From the NCBI RefSeq assembly GCF_003480315.1, contig NZ_QUIV01000009.1, forward strand, positions 52,366 to 116,365: 64,000 nucleotides of DNA. Direction: 5' to 3'. Origin of the DNA: Clostridium sp. AM33-3 (lineage in GTDB: Bacteria > Bacillota > Clostridia > Lachnospirales > Lachnospiraceae). This document shows, one piece after another, positions 35,481 to 45,322 of this stretch. Under the pieces are notes generated by a model. It searched no databases, was not told the DNA's origin, and saw only the letters and a program-made list of their open reading frames with translations. How positions within the stretch are numbered: the stretch's first letter is position 1; the number at the start of each line of letters is the position of its first letter. The position numbers and the translations under genes are program-made.

Positions 35481-35846
35481 TTATTTTTCTTTGCCATCCC
35501 ATGCACCCTTTTCGTCTACATAATATCCATCTGGTGTTTTCTGTCCGGCATACATAATGCCCCTTCTACCATCAGATACCGGATGGAAATAATACCAGAC
35601 ACCATCGATCAGAACCCAGCCAGTCTGCATGCCTCGTTCCGGATCCATATAGAACCAACCGCCAAATGCTTCATCCCTAAGCCAGCCAGTTTTCGCATAA
35701 CCATTCTCGTCAAATGCCCACCAACTGCCATTGATATATTCCCAAGCATACGCATATGTCAGCGCATTTTCAAGTGAAGAAAAACCAGCTTTCACTCTTA
35801 CATCCCCTTGTTTCAGATATAAAAGGAAAACTGTTTTTTTCGTCAC
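35481..35846 (-). CDS. Small cell-wall-binding (choline-binding-like) repeat protein
   Basis: 121 codons from a GTG at 35846. Residues about 34-115 are three or four aromatic-glycine repeats of the cell wall-binding type (WEYINGSWWAFDENGYAKTG, GGWFYMDPERGMQTG, VDGVWYYFHP-like). Such repeats normally form the C-terminal anchor of larger surface enzymes. Here there is no signal peptide and no catalytic domain, so it may be a relic or a small effector. The GTG follows the smpB stop with no gap and in the same frame. A second GTG at 35795, with AAGGGG 8 bases upstream, is an alternative start giving 104 aa. Confidence 0.55.
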   Translation of the reverse strand: MTKKTVFLLYLKQGDVRVKAGFSSLENALTYAYAWEYINGSWWAFDENGYAKTGWLRDEAFGGWFYMDPERGMQTGWVLIDGVWYYFHPVSDGRRGIMYAGQKTPDGYYVDEKGAWDGKEK

Positions 35847-36308
35847 TTATCTCAACTTCTGCTTATAATCCCGCTCCACCTCGCGGCGCTGATCCTTCTT
35901 TGCAATATCATCACGCTTATCGTAAAGCTTCTTGCCTCGCGCCAGGCCAATCTCCACCTTTACCAGGCTGCCCTTAAAGTACACCTGCAGCGGCACCAGA
36001 GTCAGGCCTTTTTCGCGGATCTTGCCCTCCAGTTTGTTGATTTCGCTGCGGTGCATGAGCAGCTTTCTGGCCCGGAGCGGATCTTTGTTAAAGATGTTGC
36101 CCTTCTCGTACGGATTGATATGCATGCCGTAAATGTAGACCTCATTCTTGTCGATCCGCACAAAAGCTTCTTTTACGCTGCACTTGCCCATCCGGATGGA
36201 TTTGACTTCCGTTCCGAACAGTTCAATGCCGCACTCAAATTTCTCATCGATAAAATAGTCATGGTAGGCCTTCTTGTTATTTGCCACCAGCTTGATTGCT
36301 TCTTTCAA
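35847..36308 (-). CDS. smpB: SsrA-binding protein SmpB
   Basis: Binds tmRNA and places it in the decoding centre; 153 aa. The oligonucleotide-binding beta-barrel shows [20 protein letters not shown] and [13 protein letters not shown], then [19 protein letters not shown]. The basic C-terminal tail ([13 protein letters not shown]) reads the empty mRNA channel. It follows rnr after 35 bases, the conserved order in Bacillota. Confidence 0.97.
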   Translation of the reverse strand: MKEAIKLVANNKKAYHDYFIDEKFECGIELFGTEVKSIRMGKCSVKEAFVRIDKNEVYIYGMHINPYEKGNIFNKDPLRARKLLMHRSEINKLEGKIREKGLTLVPLQVYFKGSLVKVEIGLARGKKLYDKRDDIAKKDQRREVERDYKQKLR

Positions 36309-36343
36309 AACAAAACCTCCTGTCTTTTCCCCGGTTTTGAAGC

Positions 36344-38491
36344 TTATTCCTCTTCTGGAAGCTCCATATTCTTTGCCGGGATAAAATCGATTGTTTTGGT
36401 AAGCCGGTCGGTGCCGGTTACCACCACCTGGATCTTCTGTCCAAGCTTGTAGGTTTTTCCGCTCATCTCGCCCCGAAGCTCCATGCGCTCCTCATTGAAT
36501 ACGTAGTAATCTCCGTGCAGCTCATTGACATGAACCAGCCCCTCCACCGTATTCGGCAGCTCCACATAGAAGCCCCAGTTGGTCACACCGGAAATGACAC
36601 CATCAAAGATCTCGCCAATGCGCTTGGACATGTACTCACACTTCTTGAGTTTGATGGTCTCGCGCTCCGCTTCCTCCGCACGCCGCTCCGTGGCAGAACA
36701 CTGGATGGTCACGCCGGTCAGGATCTTATCGTAATGAGCGATGCGTTTCTCACTCAGGCCGCCACGCAGATTTTCCTTAATAATGCGGTGGATCTGCAGA
36801 TCGGGATAACGTCGGATCGGAGAGGTGAAATGGGTATAATACTTCGCAGCCAGGCCGAAATGTCCGCTGCAGACAGGCATGTATTTTGCCTGCTTCATGG
36901 AACGCAGGGTCAGACGGCTGATGAGTGCTTCCTCTTCGGTTCCTTCAATCTTTTTCAGAAGCTTCTGCAGCTCCTTCGGATGCACCTCACCATCATGAGT
37001 GCGGATGGTATATCCAAAGTTATTGATAAACACACCCAGGCGCTTCATCTTCTCCGGGTCCGGGTTGTCGTGGGTACGGTACACAAACGGAAGCTCCTGC
37101 CAGAAGTAATCCTCCGCAATGGTCTCATTCGCCATCAGCATAAAATCCTCAATGATCTTGGTTGCCGCGTTGCGTTCATATGGTTTAATATCCACCGGTC
37201 GCCCCTTCTCATCCAGGATGATCTTAGACTCCGGAAAGTCAAAATCGATGGAGCCGCGCTGATGCCGCTTTTCCCGCAGAATGTCCGCCAGCTCTTTCAT
37301 AAGGTCGAACATCTCTACAAATCCCGCGTACTCTTCCATGTTTTTTTCATCGCGATCTGTCACAATGGCATTCACCGCGGTGTAAGTCATGCGGCGGTCT
37401 ACCCGGATCACGGTCTCCGCGATCTCATGCCCAAGCACGCGTCCCTGCGGATCAATCTCCATGATACAGCTGAGTGCCAGACGGTCTGTACCCTCATTCA
37501 GGGAACAAATGCCGTTGGAAAGCTTGTGCGGCAGCATCGGGATGACCCGGTCTACCAGATACACACTGGTGCCGCGGTTTAAGGCTTCCTCGTCAAGCGG
37601 GCTTCCCTCGGTCACATAATGGCTGACATCTGCAATGTGGACCCCCAGCCTGTAACCATAGCTTTCCCGGCTGATGGTGATGGCGTCATCCAGGTCCTTG
37701 GCATCCTCGCCATCGATGGTGACGGTCTGCCAGTCGCGGATATCCTTGCGTCCTGCCAGATCTTCCTTTGCTACCTCATCCGGGATGCGGCTTACCTGCT
37801 TCATGACCTCCGGCGGATACTCGTCCGGAATGCCATAAGCCTTCACGATCGATAAAATATCGGTTCCCGGATCATTGACATGACCAATGATTTCCGTGAT
37901 AATACCTTCCGGTTTTTTGCGTTCTCCGCCGAAATCTGTCAGGTGTACCACAACCTTGTGGCCGGTCACTGCGCCCATATCTTTGCCCTGGGGAATGAAC
38001 ACATCGGCATTGATTTTCTGGTTATCCGGCACCACAAAGCCGAAATTCTTGTTTTTCTGGTAAAAGCCAACGATGGTCTGGTTCGCCCGCTCAATCACCC
38101 TGATAACGGCACCCTCCGGGCGTTTTCCCTTGGAAGCCGGACTCGCCGTAATCTGCACGGTATCCCCGTGCATGGCATCTTTTGTCTTCTCCGCCGGAAT
38201 AAACACATCCTGGTCCATGCCTTCTACAGTCACGAAGCCAAAGCCCTTTGCATGACCGCAGAATGTTCCGGTCAGGGTGAAGGCCTCCGGCTTTCCATAC
38301 TTGCCGCGTTTGGAAATTCCGACCTTTCCTTCTGCCACCAGGGCATCCAGAACCTCCTTTAATTCATCCCGCTTCTCCCGCGGAACATCTAACAGCATAG
38401 CCAGTTCCTTAATCTTCATGGGAACATAGGTCGGATCGTTGATCAGCGCCAGCATTGCTTCTTTTCTTTCCTTTAATAATTCTTCTGTCAT
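36344..38491 (-). CDS. rnr: Ribonuclease R
   Basis: Processive 3'-5' exoribonuclease of the RNB family; 715 aa. An N-terminal helix-turn-helix region (1-75), two cold-shock domains (about 75-220), the RNB catalytic core with [13 protein letters not shown] (metal-binding Asp) and HIADVSHYV, and a C-terminal S1 domain (about 625-705, [15 protein letters not shown]). It degrades structured RNA and cooperates with tmRNA-SmpB in clearing defective messages. ATG 38491 lies just after AGAGGG; a hairpin occupies the leader at 38517-38538. Confidence 0.96.
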   Translation of the reverse strand: MTEELLKERKEAMLALINDPTYVPMKIKELAMLLDVPREKRDELKEVLDALVAEGKVGISKRGKYGKPEAFTLTGTFCGHAKGFGFVTVEGMDQDVFIPAEKTKDAMHGDTVQITASPASKGKRPEGAVIRVIERANQTIVGFYQKNKNFGFVVPDNQKINADVFIPQGKDMGAVTGHKVVVHLTDFGGERKKPEGIITEIIGHVNDPGTDILSIVKAYGIPDEYPPEVMKQVSRIPDEVAKEDLAGRKDIRDWQTVTIDGEDAKDLDDAITISRESYGYRLGVHIADVSHYVTEGSPLDEEALNRGTSVYLVDRVIPMLPHKLSNGICSLNEGTDRLALSCIMEIDPQGRVLGHEIAETVIRVDRRMTYTAVNAIVTDRDEKNMEEYAGFVEMFDLMKELADILREKRHQRGSIDFDFPESKIILDEKGRPVDIKPYERNAATKIIEDFMLMANETIAEDYFWQELPFVYRTHDNPDPEKMKRLGVFINNFGYTIRTHDGEVHPKELQKLLKKIEGTEEEALISRLTLRSMKQAKYMPVCSGHFGLAAKYYTHFTSPIRRYPDLQIHRIIKENLRGGLSEKRIAHYDKILTGVTIQCSATERRAEEAERETIKLKKCEYMSKRIGEIFDGVISGVTNWGFYVELPNTVEGLVHVNELHGDYYVFNEERMELRGEMSGKTYKLGQKIQVVVTGTDRLTKTIDFIPAKNMELPEEE

Positions 38492-38516
38492 AATCCCTCT
38501 CTGTAAATCAAATATA

Positions 38517-38538
38517 TCCTGGCACATTTTTGTGCCGG
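38517..38538 (-). repeat. Hairpin in the rnr leader
   Basis: GGCACA and TGTGCC arms (8-9 bp with flanks) around an A-rich loop, 26 bases upstream of the rnr ATG and with no T-tract, so not a standard terminator. Confidence 0.4.
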
Positions 38539-38575
38539 GTACAATTCTCAGTGATATGAAAAAACTCTGTGATGC

Positions 38576-38607
38576 GAGAAAAGCACCCTTGTTTCCAAGA
38601 GTGCTTT
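38576..38607 (-). terminator. Weak intrinsic terminator after secG
   Basis: Minus-strand stem AAAGCACTCTTG / CAAGGGTGCTTT, loop GAAA, short T-run. It lies between secG and rnr. Confidence 0.55.
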
Positions 38608-38616
38608 ATCCTACGC

Positions 38617-38844
38617 TTAAACTAAATTTAATACGATTGCAAGTACCATAAATGCTACTGCCGCAAATGTCGTGAACTTTTCCAGGGTACCTTCCATGGA
38701 ACGTCCTTTATTCTTTCCCCAGTAGGTCTCTGCCATACCGCCGATAGCGCCAAGGCCCTGAGACTTGCCCTCCTGAAGTAATACGATCACGGTCAAAGCC
38801 AGACATATAAGAACGAAGATCACGGATAAAATCGTTTTCAGCAT
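38617..38844 (-). CDS. secG: Preprotein translocase subunit SecG
   Basis: 75 aa with two hydrophobic helices (about 3-24 and 52-72) and the conserved loop QEGKSQGLGAIGG between them. Part of the SecYEG channel. ATG 38844 has AGGAGGTG 6 bases upstream; an in-frame GTG at 38853 overlaps that site. Upstream of rnr-smpB as in many Bacillota. Confidence 0.95.
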   Translation of the reverse strand: MLKTILSVIFVLICLALTVIVLLQEGKSQGLGAIGGMAETYWGKNKGRSMEGTLEKFTTFAAVAFMVLAIVLNLV

Positions 38845-38910
38845 TGCATGCACCTCCTAATAGTCAAACACTGACATTTTATCATAGGATAACTGAAAAC
38901 ACAAGTGGTT

Positions 38911-41331
38911 TTAGCTTCTCAGTTCGATTCCGTAGGTTTTTCCAAGCTGTTTGAGGATCTTCTTGACATATCCGTCCACGGTATCTGCGCCAAATGCCTC
39001 TTCCTTCGGAGTGAATAAAACAGTGAAGGCCATGGACTTCTTGTCCTCGGCGATCTGCTTTCCTTCGTAGACATCGAACAGAGTAACCTCTTTGACGAAA
39101 GCGCATGCCTCGCGGATGCAGTCCTCTACCTGACCGCAGGTAATGTCTTTGTCCATAACCAGTGCCAAGTCACGCTTCTCCTCTGCGAACTTTGGAAGCG
39201 GCTCAAATACCGGAGCCTTGCCATACCATTTTTCCAGAGTCTTCATGCTGATTTCCAGAACATAGGCATCCTCACGCATTGCCTCGTCCTTCATGATCTC
39301 ATATTTTACTTTACCAAGATAACCGATCTCCTCGCCCTCGCAGAAGATTGCCGCAGTCTGGTACGGATGCAGGAACGGCTTTTCTGCCTTCTCATAGGTG
39401 AAGGAAACGTGCAGAACATCCGCAACGGTCTCAGCCATGCCCTTTAAAGTGAAGAAAGACTCATTCTTGCCGAATACACCGATACAAAGAGTCTCGCGCT
39501 CGTCCGGATACTCGGTAAGCGGCAGGGACTTCGGAATGAACGCATTTCCGATTTCGAAGATGCGTCCCTCGAAGATACCTCTCTTCTGGTTGCGTCCCAT
39601 AGCGTGGATCATCTGCGGAGCCAGTGTGGTTCTCATCAGGGACAGATCCTCATTGATCGGGTTCATGATGCGGATTGCCTTACGTTCCAAGGCATCCCCT
39701 GCAAAGCCCATCTGGTCTAAATCAGACGGGGAGAAGAAGGAATAATGGATTCCCTCAAATGCGCCGACGCTGCACAGGGCTCTCTTGACCTTCAGGATGG
39801 TCTTCTGACGCAGATTGCTTCCGCCGATGGTTACCTTTGCGGTCGGGAGGAAGGTGGAATTGATGTGCTCATAGCCATACATACGGATGACTTCCTCTGC
39901 TACATCCGGGTAATCCTCCATATCCTCACGGTATGCCGGGAAGTGCATGGTCAGCTCGTCGCCGTTAATTTCCGGCTGGAAGTTTAAGCCGGTCAGGATA
40001 CGTAAGATATCCTCATCCGGAACGGTAATACCCAAAACACCGTTGACCTTCTTAATGCTGGTCTTGAAGGTAACCGGCTCTAAGGAATTTCCGGTGTTGA
40101 CATTTTTATGGGTTTTGGAAACTTTACCAACGCCCAATTCTTCTACCAGATGCAGGGCACGCTTCATGGCCATCTCGGTTGCGTACTCATCGACACCCTT
40201 GGAGTATCTCTGGCTTGCGTCAGAGGACTGGCCCAGGGCACGGGAGCTTCTGCGGATGTTGTCACGGGCAAATTTTGCGGACTCAAACATCACCTCAGTG
40301 GTGGTATCGCGGATCTCAGAGTTTAAACCGCCCATAATACCAGCCAACGCAACCGGCTTCTTTCCGTCACAGATCACCAGGTTGTTCGGGTTTAAGGTGA
40401 ACTCCTTCTCATCCAGGGTAACGATCTTTTCGCCCTCGTTTGCGCGTCTTACCTGGATCGCATTGCCCTCCAGGAAATTGCAGTCAAATGCGTGGAGCGG
40501 CTGGCCCAGCTCACGCATGATGTAGTTGGTGATGTCCACGATATTGGAGATGGAGTTATTGCCGACTAAAGCCAGGCGTCTTCTCATCCATGCCGGTGAC
40601 TGGCCCAGCTTCACATCGTATACATAGTGGGCAATATAGCGCGGGCACAGATCCTGCGCATCCACGGTTACCTCAAAGCCCTCTTTTTCCACCTCGGTCT
40701 CGGTGTAATCCAGAGCCGGTGTTTTCAGTGGCTGGCCCAGTGCTGCTGCCACCTCTCTTGCCAGACCGAAGATGCTCTGGCAGTCCGGGCGGTTTGCAGT
40801 GATGGAAACATCAAAGATCCAGTCGTTCAGTCCTGTAAGCTCTTTCACATCGGCTCCAATCTTGGCATCCTCCGGCAGTACCAGAAGGCCATTGTAGCCG
40901 GCGCCCGGATACAGGTCTTCGTTTAAGCCAAGCTCCGTTCCGGAGCAGAGCATACCATAGGACTCATAGCCTCTCAATTTGCCTTTTTTGATGGTTGCCA
41001 CACCCTCAATGGTAACGTGGTCCTTTGCGGTTGCGTATACCTGGGCGCCAACCATGGCTACCGGATATTTGCCGCCTGCCTTGACATTGTCAGCGCCGCA
41101 GCAGATCTGTAACAGCTCCGGTCCGCCTACGTTGACCTGGCATACATGAAGATGGGTCTCCGGGATCGGCTCGCAGGACTCCACGTAACCAACTACGATT
41201 CCGCTGATGTCCTTACCCACCTGCCATTTTTCTTCTACTTCAAATCCACAGTCAAAGAGTTTGGTCTCCAGTTCATCTGCGGAAACATTAATATCTACAT
41301 AGTCATTTAACCAGCTTAATGGTACAAGCAT
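38911..41331 (-). CDS. pheT: Phenylalanyl-tRNA synthetase beta subunit
   Basis: 806 aa, full bacterial length. The N-terminal tRNA-binding EMAP-like domain (about 40-155), B3/B4 editing domain, B5 domain (about 405-480) and the C-terminal ferredoxin-fold anticodon-binding domain (about 710-805) are all recognisable; the C-terminus ends GKTYGIELR. Works as an alpha2-beta2 enzyme with PheS, 20 bases upstream. Confidence 0.97.
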   Translation of the reverse strand: MLVPLSWLNDYVDINVSADELETKLFDCGFEVEEKWQVGKDISGIVVGYVESCEPIPETHLHVCQVNVGGPELLQICCGADNVKAGGKYPVAMVGAQVYATAKDHVTIEGVATIKKGKLRGYESYGMLCSGTELGLNEDLYPGAGYNGLLVLPEDAKIGADVKELTGLNDWIFDVSITANRPDCQSIFGLAREVAAALGQPLKTPALDYTETEVEKEGFEVTVDAQDLCPRYIAHYVYDVKLGQSPAWMRRRLALVGNNSISNIVDITNYIMRELGQPLHAFDCNFLEGNAIQVRRANEGEKIVTLDEKEFTLNPNNLVICDGKKPVALAGIMGGLNSEIRDTTTEVMFESAKFARDNIRRSSRALGQSSDASQRYSKGVDEYATEMAMKRALHLVEELGVGKVSKTHKNVNTGNSLEPVTFKTSIKKVNGVLGITVPDEDILRILTGLNFQPEINGDELTMHFPAYREDMEDYPDVAEEVIRMYGYEHINSTFLPTAKVTIGGSNLRQKTILKVKRALCSVGAFEGIHYSFFSPSDLDQMGFAGDALERKAIRIMNPINEDLSLMRTTLAPQMIHAMGRNQKRGIFEGRIFEIGNAFIPKSLPLTEYPDERETLCIGVFGKNESFFTLKGMAETVADVLHVSFTYEKAEKPFLHPYQTAAIFCEGEEIGYLGKVKYEIMKDEAMREDAYVLEISMKTLEKWYGKAPVFEPLPKFAEEKRDLALVMDKDITCGQVEDCIREACAFVKEVTLFDVYEGKQIAEDKKSMAFTVLFTPKEEAFGADTVDGYVKKILKQLGKTYGIELRS

Positions 41332-41351
41332 TTCTAATCCTCCTGTCCTGA

Positions 41352-42395
41352 TCAGTCATCAATCTGATCTAACACGCGCAGATCAGACTCAAAAAGCATC
41401 TTGATATTGTTGATGCCATATTTCAGCATTGCGATACGCTCCAGACCAAGGCCGAAAGCAAATCCGCTGTACTTCTCGGAATCGATGCCGCAGTTCTCCA
41501 GCACCTTCTTGTTTACCACACCTGCGCCCAGAACCTCGATCCATCCGGTTCCCTTGCACAGTCTGCAGCCTTTGCCTCCACACTGGAAGCAGCTGACATC
41601 CACCTCAACGGATGGCTCCGTGAACGGGAAGTAGGACGGACGCAGTCTTGTGCGGGTGCTCTCGCCAAAGATTCTCTGAACGAACATGTCCAGCATGCCC
41701 TTTAAGTCGCAGAGAGTGATACCCTCGTCTACAACCAGGCCCTCCATCTGGCTGAACATCGGAGAATGGGTCGCATCGTCATCGGAACGGAATACCTTAC
41801 CAGGAGAAACAACCTTGATCGGCGGCTTCTTGGCTTCCATGACATGAACCTGACCTGCGGAAGTCTGGGTACGCAGTAAGAACTCCGGAGACAGGTAGAA
41901 GGTATCCTGCATATCGCGTGCCGGATGGTCCTGAGGAGTGTTCAGTGCAGTGAAGTTATAGTAATCAGTCTCGATCTCGGTACCCTCATACACTTCAAAT
42001 CCCATAGACGCGAAGATGTCCGTCAGTTGATTGCGCACGGTGGTTACCGGATGCAGATTGCCATAGCGGATTTTAACCGGCGGCATGGAAATATCGATCT
42101 TTTCGGATTCGTAGCGCTGCTGCTGCTCTTTCTCTTTTAATTTCTGGTCCAGCTCGTCGAAGAACTGGTTTGCCCACTCTTTTGCGCCGTTGATAGTCTT
42201 ACCGAACTCTGCCTTCTGGTCGTTCGGCACATTGCGCATTTCCTTCATCAGCAGACCAATCCGGCCCTGCTTGTTATCCAGAAAGGTCTTCTTAAACTCA
42301 TAGACACTTCTGGAAGTGGTCAGAGCATCTGCGCCCTGACGGATCTCTTCTTTGATCGCAGCGATCACTTCATTCAGCTCTTTTAAATCCTGCAT
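41352..42395 (-). CDS. pheS: Phenylalanyl-tRNA synthetase alpha subunit
   Basis: Catalytic subunit of PheRS; 347 aa. An N-terminal coiled coil (1-85) is followed by the class II core: motif 2 [41 protein letters not shown], and motif 3 [17 protein letters not shown]. Phe binding and adenylation occur here. First gene of pheST, controlled by the upstream T-box. Confidence 0.97.
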   Translation of the reverse strand: MQDLKELNEVIAAIKEEIRQGADALTTSRSVYEFKKTFLDNKQGRIGLLMKEMRNVPNDQKAEFGKTINGAKEWANQFFDELDQKLKEKEQQQRYESEKIDISMPPVKIRYGNLHPVTTVRNQLTDIFASMGFEVYEGTEIETDYYNFTALNTPQDHPARDMQDTFYLSPEFLLRTQTSAGQVHVMEAKKPPIKVVSPGKVFRSDDDATHSPMFSQMEGLVVDEGITLCDLKGMLDMFVQRIFGESTRTRLRPSYFPFTEPSVEVDVSCFQCGGKGCRLCKGTGWIEVLGAGVVNKKVLENCGIDSEKYSGFAFGLGLERIAMLKYGINNIKMLFESDLRVLDQIDD

Positions 42396-42462
42396 GATTT
42401 TTCTCCTTTATAAATATAAAACCTTTGATTTGCAATCCGCACATGTGATGATAAGAGGGAAA

Positions 42463-42809
42463 CAAAAAGTCCCTCTGCACAATGTGCAAAGGGACGATAA
42501 TCTACCGCGGTACCACCCAGTTTCCTGTGAATAAAATATCCACAGACACTTTCCGGTATGTAACGTACACCAGACGGCAATGCCTACTCCGCCAAAACTC
42601 CGGTACACTTTTCATCATACACCGCAGTTCTTTCATTCAGCAATGCAGCTCCCGTGGGAAATTCGGATATCTGTCTGAACGGAAAGAGGCTCACAGCCGC
42701 CGACCTCTTCTCTCTGACCGGAAACAGTATCTTAAAACACGATCTCAGCTTTTACTTTTGTAATTTGTGATTGCAGGTATGTCTGTCCAAAAGAAACAGT
42801 CATAATCTA
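42463..42809 (-). promoter_or_regulatory. T-box riboswitch of pheST (specifier TTC, Phe)
   Basis: T-box motif TGGGTGGTACCGCGG at 42505-42519. The terminator stem GTCCCTTTGCACA / TGTGCAGAGGGAC ends in five T at 42463-42495. The specifier TTC is read at 42658-42660, preceded by GAAT and followed by CCACGGGAG, the same distance to GAG as in the thrS leader. The CAGAGAGA bulge is in the 5' half. Confidence 0.9.
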
Positions 42810-42815
42810 CTGACC

Positions 42816-42844
42816 ATTCTAGTCAGTTTAGCAAGAAAAGTCAA
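42816..42844 (-). promoter_or_regulatory. Sigma-A promoter of pheST
   Basis: Minus-strand TTGACT (42839-42844), 17 bases, TAGAAT (42816-42821), close to the lysR stop. Confidence 0.65.
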
Positions 42845-42866
42845 GGTTTTTTTCCAGGACAGCCCC

Positions 42867-43757
42867 TTAAAAAGTCCTCCCCTGCAGGCATGATGTATAC
42901 TCCACCACACACTCCTTCAGCCTCCGCACGCTCTCCGACAGCTCCACGCCCTTCTCCGTTCCCATGCCAAGCTCTCTTATGCTTTTCGGTGTAACCGGGA
43001 TACAGAGAACATCATCCGTATTTCCGCGGATCATCAGTTCTGACATCATGGAAATGCCAAGACCTTTCCCAACCATGCGGATCACGGTCTCATCATCCAC
43101 GTATACTGTCTGTTCGTTCGCCTTTACCCCTTCCCGTTTAAAAGCCGCATGCACATCAATATCAAACCGCCCATAAGGCATCAGGAACTCTTTTCCCTCA
43201 AACTCCTTTAGCGGAAATTCTGTGGGGCTCTTCAGCGGATAATCTCTCGGAAGGATCGCGTACAAAAGCTCATGATAAAGCGGTGTCCACTCACACGTTC
43301 CGTAATTCTGGCGGCTGGCAAAGATCACATCGGTCTTTCCATCCTGTAAAAGTTCAAATGGTTCCAGCGCGTGATCCACCATGCGCAGATCTACATCAAC
43401 ATTCGGGCAGATGCGTCTAAACCGGTACAAAATCTCCGGCATCCAGAACATGGCAATGCTGGCATACGCCGCAATGCGGATAGTCTCCGTCTGCTTCTCC
43501 CGGATTCCCTGGATCCGGTTTTCCAGGCTGGCATTGGCCTGCAGAAACTGACGGATATCCGGCATCAGGTCCCGCCCCTGCTCTGTCAGGGAAATTCCGT
43601 TGTGGCTCCGGACAATAAGCGGAAACCCAATCTCCCGCTCCAGGCTGTTTACCAGATGGGTCAGACCTGACTGCGTATAACCGACCACCTCCGATGCCCG
43701 GGAAAAACTGCCCAGATCCACCGCCGTCATTAAAATTTCCAGTTTTTTCGCATCCAT
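42867..43757 (-). CDS. LysR-family transcriptional regulator
   Basis: 296 aa. The N-terminal winged helix (1-60) has the LysR signature (TAVDLGSFSRASEVVGYTQS, LTHLVNSLEREIGFPLIVRS). The effector-binding domain follows (about 90-290). It is divergent from brnQ across 176 bases, so a role in branched-chain amino acid uptake is likely but inferred. A near-perfect dyad 25 bases upstream of its ATG is a candidate autoregulatory site. Confidence 0.9.
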   Translation of the reverse strand: MDAKKLEILMTAVDLGSFSRASEVVGYTQSGLTHLVNSLEREIGFPLIVRSHNGISLTEQGRDLMPDIRQFLQANASLENRIQGIREKQTETIRIAAYASIAMFWMPEILYRFRRICPNVDVDLRMVDHALEPFELLQDGKTDVIFASRQNYGTCEWTPLYHELLYAILPRDYPLKSPTEFPLKEFEGKEFLMPYGRFDIDVHAAFKREGVKANEQTVYVDDETVIRMVGKGLGISMMSELMIRGNTDDVLCIPVTPKSIRELGMGTEKGVELSESVRRLKECVVEYTSCLQGRTF

Positions 43758-43781
43758 CCTGTTCTTCCTCTCTTTTCAGTT

Positions 43782-43800
43782 ATATGCTGTTTCCGCATAT
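43782..43800. promoter_or_regulatory. Candidate LysR-type operator
   Basis: Perfect dyad ATATGC-N7-GCATAT containing a T-N11-A core, in the lysR-brnQ intergenic region. Confidence 0.5.
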
Positions 43801-43933
43801 CTGATTTTTCTATACAGACCGCTTTATAAACAAGATATTACGTTTTGTCATATTTCTATTATAAACATGGATTTCCCAAACAACAAGGTGAACATTACAA
43901 TAGTAACTATCAGAAATTATGGAGTGATCAACT

Positions 43934-45301
43934 ATGACAAACCAGAAACATCTTTCCCTGAAACAGCGCATGCTGGTGGCTGCCACCTTATTTGGCATGT
44001 TTTTCGGTGCCGGAAACCTGATCTTTCCGGTCCATTTAGGCCAGCTGGCCGGTCGGAACCTGATTCCTGCCACAGCAGGCTTTATTCTTACTGCAGTTGG
44101 CATTCCGATCCTTGGCGTTGCCGCCATCGGGAATACGCATTCCGACGGTCTGCAGGATCTTGCTTCCCGTGTAGGGAAACGATACGGCTGTTTTTTCACC
44201 TGCCTGCTCTACTTGACCATTGGCCCCTGCTTTGCCATTCCGCGATGTGCCACAACCTCCTTTACCACCGGGATTGCCCCGATGCTTGGAGACGCTTGCG
44301 GCGGACGCATGACACTGTTTCTCTTTTCCGCAGTGTTCTTCAGTCTTGTGCTCTTCTTCTCCCTGCGTCCGGGCAACATTACACTCTGGATTGGAAAAAT
44401 CATCAATCCGCTGTTCTTGTTTTTCCTGGGAATCCTGATCGTATCTGCCCTGCTGCATCCGGGCGCACCGGTTTCCTCCACACTCCCGGATGCGTCGTAT
44501 CAGAGCGGTGCCCTGTTCCACGCCCTTTCTGAAGGCTACGGCACCATGGATGCAATTGCGGGTCTTGCCTTTGGCATTGTCGTTGTCAACGTCATCCGCC
44601 AGATGGGTGTGCAGGATGACGCAGTCATCGCAGGTGAGGTACTGCACTCCGGGATTCTTGCCGGTATCCTGATGACATTTATTTACATGCTGACCATTCT
44701 TATGGGAGCCCAGTCACTCGGACTGTTTACGCCCTCCGACAATGGCGGTATTGCCCTGTCCCAGATTGCCAGCCACTATCTCGGACAGGCCGGAATCCTG
44801 ATCCTGGCTGTTACCATCACCTTTGCCTGCTTAAAAACCTCCATTGGCCTGGTGACCAGCTGTGCGGAAACCTTCGAAAAAATGTTTCCGCGCCGGCTTT
44901 CCTACCATGCCTGGGCCGTACTGTTTACCGTATTTTCCTTCCTGATCTCAAACGTTGGACTTTCCACCATCATCCGGTACTCTGTGCCGGTGCTGATGCT
45001 CATTTATCCTCCGGCCATTGCCCTGATCCTGCTGGCTCTGTTCGGAAAACATTTTGACCATAACCATAAAGTCTATCTCTGGGTTACAGTATGTACCTGG
45101 GCAGCCTCTCTGTTCGACTTTTTCAAAGCCCTTCCGGAGGAGCTGCAGATCCTGCTTCACCTGGATACGGCAGTAGAACTTGCGGAGCGCTTCCTTCCAT
45201 TGTTCAGCCTGAACCTTGGCTGGATCCTTCCCGCTGTTCTGGGGCTGGTCATCGGACTTTTATGTCAGAAACATCAGAAAACCCTGCAGGCCTTTGCGTA
45301 A
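43934..45301 (+). CDS. brnQ: Branched-chain amino acid:cation symporter BrnQ
   Basis: 455-aa LIVCS-family carrier that imports Leu, Ile and Val with Na+ or H+. Twelve predicted helices; the opening KQRMLVAATLFGMFFGAGNLIFPVH and GPCFAIPRCATTSFTTGIAP are family hallmarks. GGAG is 9-10 bases before the ATG. Divergent from a lysR gene and followed by its own terminator. Confidence 0.95.
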   Translation: MTNQKHLSLKQRMLVAATLFGMFFGAGNLIFPVHLGQLAGRNLIPATAGFILTAVGIPILGVAAIGNTHSDGLQDLASRVGKRYGCFFTCLLYLTIGPCFAIPRCATTSFTTGIAPMLGDACGGRMTLFLFSAVFFSLVLFFSLRPGNITLWIGKIINPLFLFFLGILIVSALLHPGAPVSSTLPDASYQSGALFHALSEGYGTMDAIAGLAFGIVVVNVIRQMGVQDDAVIAGEVLHSGILAGILMTFIYMLTILMGAQSLGLFTPSDNGGIALSQIASHYLGQAGILILAVTITFACLKTSIGLVTSCAETFEKMFPRRLSYHAWAVLFTVFSFLISNVGLSTIIRYSVPVLMLIYPPAIALILLALFGKHFDHNHKVYLWVTVCTWAASLFDFFKALPEELQILLHLDTAVELAERFLPLFSLNLGWILPAVLGLVIGLLCQKHQKTLQAFA

Positions 45302-45320
45302 GGCCACAGGGTTTTCTTGT
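45278..45320 (+). terminator. Intrinsic terminator overlapping the brnQ stop
   Basis: AAAACCCTG / CAGGGTTTT outer stem with an inner AGGCCT/AGGCC pair and a T-rich tail. Confidence 0.75.
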
Positions 45321-45322
45321 AT

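Noticed and set aside
36515..37582. Plus-strand open frame of 355 codons
   Set aside because: Antisense shadow of rnr; no recognisable motifs.
43867..44532. Plus-strand frame of 221 codons next to brnQ
   Set aside because: Overlaps brnQ in another frame and lacks any family signature.
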